This document shows positions 1 to 5,151 of a DNA stretch of 5,151 nucleotides, one piece after another. This DNA is from Bacteroidota bacterium (lineage in GTDB: Bacteria > Bacteroidota > Rhodothermia > Rhodothermales > UBA10348): positions 1-5,151 of the forward strand of contig SMXK01000035.1 of NCBI GenBank assembly GCA_004356265.1, read 5' to 3'. Numbering within the stretch: position 1 is the stretch's first letter; every line of letters starts with the position of its first letter. The notes below the pieces were generated by a model, which did not search any database, had not been told where the DNA came from, and worked only from the letters and a program-made list of their open reading frames with translations. The position numbers were made by a program, and so were the translations under genes.

Positions 1-257
1 GACACTATTTTCGTCGCACCGGCAATCACGAACGGACTCGCTTTCGACCGGCTTGCGTGATCGCGTAATTCGGCCAGTGTTCCACCTCCAGCTTCGATGA
101 TTTCAGTCTGCGACACATCCGCCTTGATAGGCGAATCTCCGACAACGCCGAGATCAATAAGGATCGCCTTCCCCCCAAGCTTTTCGATCTCGTGACGCAT
201 GAAATTGGCTTCTGCAGCTTTTGTATCCAGCGTGGCGAGAATCGCTATTGTTGTCAT
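1..257 (-). CDS. Tm-1-like ATP-binding domain protein (UPF0261 family), N-terminal part, cut by window edge
   Basis: The first 85 codons are visible and the rest lies beyond base 1. The protein begins MTTIAILATLDTKAAEANF and continues with LGGKAILIDLGVVGDSP near residues 32-48. This is the opening of the UPF0261/Tm-1-like family: a short beta strand, the TLDTK motif at about residues 9-13, and the LIDxGVxG segment. In tomato Tm-1 the equivalent domain binds ATP and blocks tobamovirus RNA replication; the bacterial role is not established. The ATG at 257 is chosen because it lies 5 nt downstream of a good ribosome binding site and matches the family N-terminus. It follows the PEP-hydrolase-family gene by 33 nt on the same strand. 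That protein corresponds to the other half of Tm-1, so the two are probably one operon and one functional unit. Family assignment is firm; function is inference. Confidence 0.88.
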   Translation of the reverse strand, partial: MTTIAILATLDTKAAEANFMRHEIEKLGGKAILIDLGVVGDSPIKADVSQTEIIEAGGGTLAELRDHASRSKASPFVIAGATKIV

Positions 258-270
258 CGTATTCCTTTCC
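258..270 (-). promoter_or_regulatory. Shine-Dalgarno site of the UPF0261 gene
   Basis: On the minus strand the bases before the ATG at 257 read GGAAAGGA, then ATACG, then ATG. The AAAGGA core (268-263) is 5 nt from the start. This is the only strong Shine-Dalgarno site seen before any gene in the window, and it fixes the start of this gene. The whole 33-nt spacer to the preceding stop codon is too short for a separate terminator and promoter, which supports co-transcription. Confidence 0.7.
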
Positions 271-290
271 AACATGGATGGATTCCCGGT

Positions 291-1151
291 CTACTTCGAA
301 AATCGGATAGAAGCAAATTTTGTTACGGCGTCGGTAACAGCGCGTTCTATCGGAATTCGTTCGGTGGACGATCCCGTCCAAAACCCGTGACCGGAGGTGT
401 GGTCCAGCATATACTGAGCGTCTGCAGGGCTTTCCATCGCTGCCCCGTGGGCGATCAGAATCACGTCAGGATGAACCTCACGACACTTTTGATACGCATA
501 TTCGGTTTGCTCAGCCGTTTCTTCGATGGTCATACCACTGTCATATCCTTTTAATCCACCTTTGGTCGTTCCGGCGTGATAGCAAAAAACATGGGGTTTT
601 GCCTGTTCGCAAATCGCGATAGAATCTTCGAGCGTAAACGCCAACCCGATAGCGACCATATCCATTTCTTCCCGCGCGAGCTTCAGCATCTCGATCTCGT
701 TCTTAATCGTAATCCCTGCAGAAGTCAACACTTTGAAAATCTCAGAGTCGTGATCCACATATGAAATGGACGGACCGATATTCGAGACAGACTGCACGCC
801 CATATCCTTGCATTCCTGAAGGACCATCCGCATATCTTTCAGAGGATCGTTCGCGTTCAGGCAAGCGCAAACAAACGCTTTTCCATGGAGTGCCGGCATG
901 ATATCTTCGCGCGTATAATCTAGTGTTTGCCGGTTGGAGTCGAGAATGGGCCACATCATCGACATCGTGCCCATACCGTTCGCCCGCAGGCGAGCTCCTG
1001 AGAACGTATTGATGCAGTCGGAACCGCATTTTTCCTGCAATTTGGCCACCAGTCCATTCCCGGCTGAAGAAATCATGATCGGGATTCGCTGTGCAACTTT
1101 GGCCTGTAGATTTGCGAGAATTCGATCAGTCGAAATACGTTTTGTAATCAC
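291..1151 (-). CDS. Phosphoenolpyruvate hydrolase-family (Tm-1 C-terminal-like) TIM-barrel protein
   Basis: From the proposed GTG start the protein has 286 residues, close to the roughly 275-280 usual for the family. Family marks in order are: the glycine-rich SSAGNGLVAK loop at about 28-37; HAGTTKGG at 192-199; IAHGAAMESPADAQYML from about 233; and the C-terminal GFWTGSSTERIPIERAV from 256. These match the single-domain alpha/beta-barrel proteins annotated as PEP hydrolase or 'TIM-barrel signal transduction protein', which correspond to the C-terminal half of plant and fungal Tm-1-like proteins. The enzymatic label is weakly supported in general, so the reaction should be treated as unknown. 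The open frame runs up to 1271, overlapping the ABC-F gene, but the extra 40 residues are not family-like. GTG at 1151 places the start 9 residues before the conserved RIL helix, as expected; no Shine-Dalgarno is visible there. TTG at 1178 is an alternative start. The UPF0261 partner follows after 33 nt. Confidence 0.85.
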   Translation of the reverse strand: MITKRISTDRILANLQAKVAQRIPIMISSAGNGLVAKLQEKCGSDCINTFSGARLRANGMGTMSMMWPILDSNRQTLDYTREDIMPALHGKAFVCACLNANDPLKDMRMVLQECKDMGVQSVSNIGPSISYVDHDSEIFKVLTSAGITIKNEIEMLKLAREEMDMVAIGLAFTLEDSIAICEQAKPHVFCYHAGTTKGGLKGYDSGMTIEETAEQTEYAYQKCREVHPDVILIAHGAAMESPADAQYMLDHTSGHGFWTGSSTERIPIERAVTDAVTKFASIRFSK

Positions 1152-1243
1152 AACCAGACTATTGATAAGGTTACACAAGTGGTTCAGAATACGGCGAAAA
1201 CAGCAATGAAGGCGGGCTAGTCTGTTGGAGGGAACGGACAGTG

Positions 1244-3175
1244 CTAAGCTCTCTCTGCCAGCTCCGCCCACCTCTCGACATCGTGCTCAAGATTAGCCGT
1301 CAACTCTCCTAATTTTTCTGACAGTAACGCGACCGATTCGAAATTTTCGGGATCTGCAGTCATTTCTTGTTCAATCTCTGCAATTCGCGTTTCAGTATCC
1401 TCAATTCGAATCTCCGTTTCTGCAAGCTCCGTCTTTTCTTTGAACGAAAGTTTTGCGGACTTCGAGCGCGTACTGGATTTCTGTTTCGATTTTTTCCGCG
1501 AGGTGTTATTCGAGTCGGCGTCAATCGCAGCTCCCACTGCCTGTGTCGGACCCGATCCACCCTGCTCAGATTTTACGCGGTCACGCGCTTCGAGATAAGC
1601 ACTGTAGTCTCCGGGAAACGGCTGGATCACTCCATCGCCTTCGAAACATAAAATTGAGTCTATTGTCCGGTCTAAGAACCATCGGTCGTGTGAGACAACG
1701 ATGAGTACACCTGCGAATGTATCCAGATAGTCCTCAAGAGCTGAGAGCGTTGCTATATCCAGATCGTTTGTCGGTTCATCGAGAAGGAGCACGTTGGGCG
1801 CTCCCATTAATACGAGTAGCAGGTGTAAACGGCGACGTTCGCCTCCCGATAAATTGGCAACCGGTGTGTATTGAACCGCGGGTGCAAATAGAAATCGCTC
1901 CAGCATCCGGCTGGCAGAAATCAGCGTCCCGTCGGCGGTTTTCACGAACTCTGCAACTTCGGTCACAGTATCGATAACACGTAACGAATCATTTAGCCGC
2001 CGGCCTTCCTGGTCAAAATATCCAATCACCACAGTGGGTCCGATATCGATCGACCCTGAATCTGGAGCCACATTCCCGACAATCATTTCTAATAACGTCG
2101 TCTTACCGGTCCCGTTTGCACCAATGATTCCTATTCGATCATCACGGGTCAGGAGACGAGAAAATCTGTCTAACAGCACCAGATCTTCGTATGATTTCGA
2201 CACATTATGAATCTCGATTACCTTTTTTCCCAAACGGGTCGATGCGGCCGCAAATTCAACAGGTGCTTCAGGTCCAGACCGTCCGCCTTCTTGTAACGCC
2301 TGTGCTCTTTCTACCCGATATTTCGCTTTCGTAGTTCGGGCCTTAGCGCCGCGCCGAAGCCACGCCAATTCCCGCCGGGCCAAATTCTGCCGAGTTCTCT
2401 CGGTGGCTTCTGCAAGTTTTTCCTGCTCTTCCTTCAGCTCGAGGTACCGGGTGTAATTGCCGTCGTATTTCAATACACCACCGGGCAAAACCTCAAGCAT
2501 CCGGTTGGTCACCCGGTCCAGGAAATACCGGTCATGTGTGACCAGCAGAAGCGCTCCCGAATAACGAGCCAGGTATTTCTCAAGCCAAACAATCGTTTCG
2601 GTGTCGAGATGGTTTGTGGGTTCGTCGAGCAGGAGTAATTCAGGCTGAAGCAGCAAGGCGCGAGCCAACGCTACCCGCTTTCGTTGGCCCCCTGAAAGTG
2701 TGCTTACATCCGCGTCTGTATCTATTAGCCCAAGCCGGTCCAGAATGGCGTGTGCATTCGCTTCCCGATCCCAACCACCGGTCACATCCAATTGATGACT
2801 CAATTCTGAGACACGCTCGAGCAGATCTTCGTCAACATCTACGGCGCGCTCCAGCGCAAGAGATGCTTCTTCATAGTCATGAAGTAGACGCAAGGTCGGG
2901 TCTCCCTGGTCAAACACCGCGTCAAGAACTGACTGACCCTTTTCGAAAACAGGATTTTGAGGTAAAAAAGCTACCCGCGATCCCTTGGGGATTACCATAC
3001 GACCGGAGTCTGCTTTTTCAAGCCCCGCGATGATGCGCATAAGCGTCGTTTTGCCCGATCCATTTGCCCCTATCAGGCCCATCTTTTCATCGTCCGCGAG
3101 TCCGAACGTGACATGCTCCAGAAGCGGCTTGACGCCATAACTCTTCGTGAGGCCTTCGATGGTTAGTACATTCAT
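1244..3175 (-). CDS. uup: ABC-F family ATPase, Uup type
   Basis: A complete 643-residue protein with two ABC cassettes and no membrane segments. Cassette 1: Walker A GANGSGKTT at 36-44, Q-loop Gln73, signature LSGGQ at 160-164, Walker B ending in D184-E185, switch His214. Cassette 2: Walker A GANGTGKTT at 352-360, signature LSGGE at 442-446, Walker B ending D466-E467, switch His496. The linker between cassettes (about 220-318) is charged and contains RRELAWLRRGAKARTTKAK at 267-285, a hallmark of Uup-like members. After cassette 2 come a lysine/serine-rich tether (about 555-573) and a C-terminal coiled coil (about 575-640), again as in Uup. ABC-F proteins bind the ribosome near the E site in the cytoplasm and are not transporters; Uup is linked to ribosome function and to stability of repeated DNA. 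All catalytic residues are present. ATG at 3175 fits the family N-terminus, though no Shine-Dalgarno precedes it. An antibiotic-protection role is less likely, given the Uup-type linker and tail. Confidence 0.95.
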   Translation of the reverse strand: MNVLTIEGLTKSYGVKPLLEHVTFGLADDEKMGLIGANGSGKTTLMRIIAGLEKADSGRMVIPKGSRVAFLPQNPVFEKGQSVLDAVFDQGDPTLRLLHDYEEASLALERAVDVDEDLLERVSELSHQLDVTGGWDREANAHAILDRLGLIDTDADVSTLSGGQRKRVALARALLLQPELLLLDEPTNHLDTETIVWLEKYLARYSGALLLVTHDRYFLDRVTNRMLEVLPGGVLKYDGNYTRYLELKEEQEKLAEATERTRQNLARRELAWLRRGAKARTTKAKYRVERAQALQEGGRSGPEAPVEFAAASTRLGKKVIEIHNVSKSYEDLVLLDRFSRLLTRDDRIGIIGANGTGKTTLLEMIVGNVAPDSGSIDIGPTVVIGYFDQEGRRLNDSLRVIDTVTEVAEFVKTADGTLISASRMLERFLFAPAVQYTPVANLSGGERRRLHLLLVLMGAPNVLLLDEPTNDLDIATLSALEDYLDTFAGVLIVVSHDRWFLDRTIDSILCFEGDGVIQPFPGDYSAYLEARDRVKSEQGGSGPTQAVGAAIDADSNNTSRKKSKQKSSTRSKSAKLSFKEKTELAETEIRIEDTETRIAEIEQEMTADPENFESVALLSEKLGELTANLEHDVERWAELAERA

Positions 3176-3239
3176 AATTGATAGGGGGTTCTATCGGGTT
3201 GAAATCGAAAGTCGGCGACACGTATCCGTCGTATTCAAG

Positions 3240-3262
3240 TCTGGATTGAATTCCATCCCAGA
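3240..3262. repeat. Imperfect palindrome centred on GAATTC, upstream of the ABC-F gene
   Basis: The 23-base stretch reads TCTGGATT, then GAATTC, then CATCCCAGA. The outer arms TCTGGAT and ATC(C)CAGA pair with one bulged base, there is one mismatch next to the centre, and GAATTC itself is self-complementary. It sits about 65 nt before the ABC-F start and after the peptidase relic's stop codon. No T-run follows on the minus strand, so it is not a standard terminator. It could be a weak operator or an mRNA stem, or chance; nothing further decides this. Confidence 0.35.
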
Positions 3263-3281
3263 ACGTATGTGGGGACTAGCA

Positions 3282-3377
3282 CTAGCGAACCGTCCTCTCC
3301 AGTTCTTCCGCCGTTCGCGGGAGTGTCGCCGTCAACACCTCTGAGCCATTTTCAGTCACAAGAATTATATCCTCGAC
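3282..3377 (-). pseudogene. Relic of the C-terminus of an M24 peptidase (Xaa-Pro aminopeptidase-like)
   Basis: Reading the minus strand from 3377 gives 31 codons and a TAG stop. The peptide starts VEDIILVTENGSEVLT and ends LPRTAEELERTVR. This is the usual end of M24-family Xaa-Pro dipeptidases and aminopeptidases, where the last metal-site strand carries R-(V/I)-E-D, then the (I/V)LVTExGxExLT turn, then a Leu-Pro-containing tail. The expected Arg before VED is replaced by Ile, and the codon before that is an in-frame TAA (3381-3383). The rest of the enzyme, normally over 300 residues, is missing: PPK2 ends only 28 nt upstream of the relic. A deletion removing nearly all of a gene that once lay between PPK2 and the ABC-F gene explains this best. 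It cannot be functional as an enzyme. The reading rests on recognition of the motif, not on a search. Confidence 0.65.
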
Positions 3378-3405
3378 GATTTATCGGGAGATTGTCAATA
3401 ACACC

Positions 3406-4248
3406 CTATTTACCACGCTTGTCTGAGCGGTGGAATCGGTGGATAATGTCTGGATCTGGTGATAGAGACGTGTCGCTTTTCCCTTTGCCCGCATATTTCA
3501 GACGGTTCAGGACGTACCGGATAGTTTCGAGTCTCGCCTGCTTTTTGTTGTCGGCATTCACGATGATCCACGGAGACAACGTAGTATGGCTACCGCTGAA
3601 CATCGCGTCCTTGTATTTAGTGTATAGATCCCAGCGCTCCTGTGCCTTTTCGTCGACAGGACTGATTTTCCACTGTTTGAGAGGATTTGCAAGACGAGAA
3701 TTAAAGCGTTCTTCCTGCTCTTCTTTCGAAATAGAAAACCAGAATTTTATCAGCTCTATCCCATCCTCATACAACATATCCTCAAATTCAGGAACCTGCT
3801 GCATATACTGCCGATATTGATCTTCGGTGCAAAACCCCATGACAGGCTCAACTACAGCACGATTATACCAAGACCGGTCAAAGAATCGAATCTCCCCGGG
3901 ATTGGGAAGCTGAGCTATGTATCGCTGAAAATACCACTGACCCTGTTCAATCTCCGTTGGCTTATTGAGCGCGACAACACTGAAGGCACGAGGATTCATA
4001 TGTTCGATGAATCGCCGGATGGTACCGCCTTTTCCAGCCGCATCACGGCCCTCAAACAAAATTGCAATTCTGCGACCCTCAAGTTGCACGGTGCGCTGAA
4101 GCTGGACCAGTTCAATTTGTAGCCGCTCCAGTTCTGTTACATAACTGAGCGTTTCGCGAACCCTCTTCTTCGAGACACCCTTTAACCTCAGCAGAGCCAA
4201 CAAGCCCTTTTTCTTTGTCAGATCGACAAGATCATCTTCTGTTAACAA
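3406..4248 (-). CDS. ppk2: Polyphosphate kinase 2 (PPK2), N-terminus uncertain
   Basis: PPK2 transfers phosphate between inorganic polyphosphate and nucleoside mono- or diphosphates in the cytoplasm. From TTG 4248 the frame gives 280 residues, the size of a one-domain PPK2. Visible marks are Walker A GRDAAGKGG at 67-75 (Asp69, Lys73), the NKPTEIEQGQWYFQRY segment at 95-110, and the Walker B/lid region FFDRSWYNRAVVEPVMGFC at 122-140 (Asp124, Arg125). Further on are KFWFSISKEEQ and the PLKQWKISPVD motif. The LTEDDLVDLTKKKGLL opening resembles Bacteroidota-type PPK2. Whether it prefers ADP, AMP or both cannot be told. The start is doubtful: TTG 4248 lacks a ribosome binding site, and the same frame stays open upstream to 4330 with plausible coding but no ATG/GTG/TTG. 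An ATG at 4340 with AGAAGAA before it is in another frame; adding one A to the A5 run at 4317-4313 would join it and give a 311-residue protein. The 3' end at 3406 is followed by the peptidase relic. Confidence 0.9.
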   Translation of the reverse strand: MLTEDDLVDLTKKKGLLALLRLKGVSKKRVRETLSYVTELERLQIELVQLQRTVQLEGRRIAILFEGRDAAGKGGTIRRFIEHMNPRAFSVVALNKPTEIEQGQWYFQRYIAQLPNPGEIRFFDRSWYNRAVVEPVMGFCTEDQYRQYMQQVPEFEDMLYEDGIELIKFWFSISKEEQEERFNSRLANPLKQWKISPVDEKAQERWDLYTKYKDAMFSGSHTTLSPWIIVNADNKKQARLETIRYVLNRLKYAGKGKSDTSLSPDPDIIHRFHRSDKRGK

Positions 4249-4356
4249 CGGCTTCGATGAATCGACAGGAATTCCGTTTTCTGCAACGTTTTCTATTTCT
4301 TTCTCCCGACTCTTTTTCTCGATCGTCCAACCTCAAACATTCAATTTAATTCTTCT

Positions 4357-4367
4357 GATATATATAC
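4357..4367 (-). promoter_or_regulatory. Possible -10 element of the PPK2 gene
   Basis: On the minus strand this reads GTATATATATC, an AT-alternating block ending 17 nt before the ATG at 4340. No good -35 box is visible at the usual distance. It would give a very short leader for a start at 4340, or about 100 nt for the TTG at 4248, so it mildly favours the upstream start. The call is weak and rests on position and base composition only. Confidence 0.25.
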
Positions 4368-4425
4368 GGCGGGAATCGAAAATAAAATGGTAAGGATTGC
4401 GGGAAGAATGGATGCCGACGCTCGT

Positions 4426-4462
4426 GGAGCCGCCTCCTAAGGTTGTTCATTGTTCTGCAACC
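4426..4462. repeat. Two short hairpins adjoining the 11-bp dyad
   Basis: GGAG-CCGC-CTCC (4426-4437) is a 4-bp stem with a 4-base loop. GGTTG (4441-4445) pairs with CAACC (4458-4462) across a 12-base loop. The last base of the second stem is also the first base of the larger dyad, so those two cannot both be fully formed. Each stem alone is short enough to arise by chance; their clustering next to a strong dyad is the only reason to record them. Confidence 0.3.
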
Positions 4463-4491
4463 AGATTGCCGAGTGATTAGTCGGCAATCTG
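4462..4491. repeat. Perfect 11-bp inverted repeat with 8-base loop
   Basis: CAGATTGCCGA (4462-4472), loop GTGATTAG, then TCGGCAATCTG (4481-4491): the two arms are exact reverse complements. It could form a stable RNA or DNA hairpin or serve as a binding site for a dimeric regulator. No T-run follows on either strand, so it is not a standard intrinsic terminator. The flanking genes point away from it, so neither ends here. It lies about 120 nt upstream of the PPK2 ATG at 4340 and about 280 nt upstream of the rightward gene. The structure is certain; its role is not known. Confidence 0.75.
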
Positions 4492-4772
4492 ACAGTGAAT
4501 CGCACTTTACATACACCTTCGGGGACCCGTCAATTTCCTGTACAGAAACAGTCAGGTCTACCATTAGACGGAGTCGTCCCAAACTATCAGGAGTCGATCA
4601 ATACAATCAGTGGGTCCGGGAAATCTCCGGTGAGATATAGTAATTTTCAAATTTATTATAAGAACCCTATTATTTTTCGACAAAGTCAGTATCTGAACGA
4701 AAAATATTATTCGGATAACCGATCTTTCTACTCCCTTTAAAAAGCCGTCTTGTAGCGCGCGATTAATCTCAG

Positions 4773-5151
4773 ATGATTCGAATAGGTGTTATTGGCTCTG
4801 GTATGATGGCTAATAACCATGCTGAAGCCTTTTCCACGATTCGTGGTTGTGTAATCCGGTCATGTTGTGACACGGATGCCGAACGGGTATCAGAATTTGC
4901 CGACAAGTTTTCAATTCAGCATGTTTTTTCTGATTTCCATGACCTGCTGGCAGACCCGTCGATCGACGCCGTAGCAATCGTTACGCCGGATCCATTGCAT
5001 GCTCCAATGAGTATCGCAGCCATCAAGGCGGGCAAACATGTACTGTGTGAAAAACCGCTGGCCACATCCGCCGCCGATGCAAAAAGAATGGTCATGGCCG
5101 CCAGGCGAAAAGGGGTGATCACCATGGTCAATTTCACGTATCGCAATGCGC
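4773..5151 (+). CDS. Gfo/Idh/MocA-family NAD(P)-dependent oxidoreductase, N-terminal part, cut by window edge
   Basis: The frame stays open from ATG 4773 to the window end, giving 126 codons. The product begins MIRIGVIGSGMMANNHAEAF: a Rossmann beta strand and dinucleotide loop G8-x-G10-x-x-A13. Asp33, at the end of the second strand (SCCD), sits where an acidic residue usually favours NAD over NADP, an inference only. VTPDPLHAPMSIAAIKAGKH (70-89) and CEKPLA (92-97) are the family's conserved stretch with the EKP motif, whose lysine binds cofactor and substrate. NFTYRNA near the visible end matches the family's next conserved strand. Members oxidise or reduce sugars, inositols and related compounds; the substrate cannot be told because the C-terminal domain is outside the window. 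ATG 4773 fits the family start exactly, although no Shine-Dalgarno precedes it. It is transcribed away from PPK2 and probably leads a separate unit. Confidence 0.92.
   Translation, partial: MIRIGVIGSGMMANNHAEAFSTIRGCVIRSCCDTDAERVSEFADKFSIQHVFSDFHDLLADPSIDAVAIVTPDPLHAPMSIAAIKAGKHVLCEKPLATSAADAKRMVMAARRKGVITMVNFTYRNA

Larger units (their letters stand above)
4341..4772. other. Divergent intergenic spacer between PPK2 and the Gfo/Idh/MocA gene
   Basis: This 432-base stretch has no open frame that resembles a protein in either direction. It holds a cluster of hairpins at 4426-4491 and then unremarkable sequence to about 4620. From 4621 to 4740 the GC content falls to about 29 percent (35 of 120 bases counted by eye), against roughly half in the coding regions. 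The AT-rich part lies just upstream of the rightward gene and is the likely place for its promoter; no consensus -35/-10 pair or Bacteroidota-type -33/-7 pair is clear. No tRNA, rRNA, CRISPR or transposon end was recognised. Confidence 0.6.

Noticed and set aside
1152..1271. N-terminal extension of the PEP-hydrolase-family frame to an ATG at 1271
   Set aside because: It would overlap the end of the ABC-F gene, and its 40 extra residues are not family-like; GTG 1151 gives the expected length.
2614..3033. Plus-strand open frame of 139 codons opposite the ABC-F gene
   Set aside because: Antisense shadow of a conserved ABC cassette; no motif or ribosome binding site of its own.
3269..3820. Long plus-strand open frame (183 codons) opposite the 3' half of PPK2 and the peptidase relic
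   Set aside because: It lies antisense to a clear PPK2, has no family resemblance, and has a serine/arginine-rich composition typical of an antisense shadow.
4341..4436. Minus-strand 31-codon frame with a hydrophobic stretch (SILPAILTILFSIPAVYI) ending in TGA right before the ATG at 4340
   Set aside because: It has no start codon after the preceding TAG. It could be a relic of an upstream gene, but the hydrophobic run in AT-rich DNA can arise by chance.
4385..4500. Possible tRNA or other known RNA gene in the hairpin cluster
   Set aside because: No cloverleaf with an acceptor stem, anticodon arm and T-arm consensus could be laid out.
4346..4582. Minus-strand 78-codon frame across the spacer hairpins
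   Set aside because: It runs through the perfect dyad, has low-complexity basic/aromatic content at its end and no ribosome binding site; no family resemblance.
4711..4730. TCGG-ATAA-CCGA stem followed by TCTTTCT, considered as a terminator
   Set aside because: A 4-bp stem and an interrupted T-run are too weak, and no gene ends upstream of it on the plus strand.
4443..4740. Two overlapping plus-strand frames (65 and 81 codons) in the divergent spacer
   Set aside because: They cross the dyad and the AT-rich segment, lack recognisable motifs, and have unconvincing starts.

Overview
The window looks like bacterial chromosome of about half GC in its genes. It is gene-dense and reads as ordinary metabolic and housekeeping content, with one broken gene and some unexplained structure between genes. 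Most starts lack a clear Shine-Dalgarno site: the ABC-F gene, the polyphosphate kinase, the PEP-hydrolase-family gene and the Gfo/Idh/MocA gene. The kinase also resembles the version found in Bacteroidota. Together these hint at a Bacteroidota/Rhodothermota-like Gram-negative, but this is inference and the taxon is not fixed by anything seen here.

Layout, left to right. At 1-257 (minus) is the N-terminal part of a Tm-1-like ATP-binding protein (UPF0261), running off the left edge. At 291-1151 (minus) is a TIM-barrel protein of the 'phosphoenolpyruvate hydrolase' family. At 1244-3175 (minus) is a complete two-cassette ABC-F ATPase of the Uup type. At 3282-3377 (minus) is a 31-codon relic of the C-terminus of an M24 (Xaa-Pro aminopeptidase-like) peptidase. 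At 3406-4248 (minus) is a polyphosphate kinase 2 whose N-terminal frame is problematic. At 4341-4772 is a non-coding divergent spacer with a strong hairpin/dyad and an AT-rich segment. At 4773-5151 (plus) is the start of a Gfo/Idh/MocA oxidoreductase, running off the right edge.

How the genes relate. The first two genes (in minus order, PEP-hydrolase family then UPF0261) are separate-gene counterparts of the two halves of the plant Tm-1 protein, only 33 nt apart, and almost certainly act together; their substrate is unknown. The ABC-F gene (ribosome-associated ATPase) and PPK2 (polyphosphate-driven nucleotide phosphorylation) are same-strand neighbours without an obvious shared pathway. The Gfo/Idh/MocA gene is divergently transcribed and probably belongs to a sugar or polyol unit to the right.

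I did not find a convincing previously undescribed system. The most useful second-look items are the peptidase relic, the A5-run frame break at the start of PPK2, the split Tm-1 pair, and the 11-bp perfect dyad in the divergent spacer.
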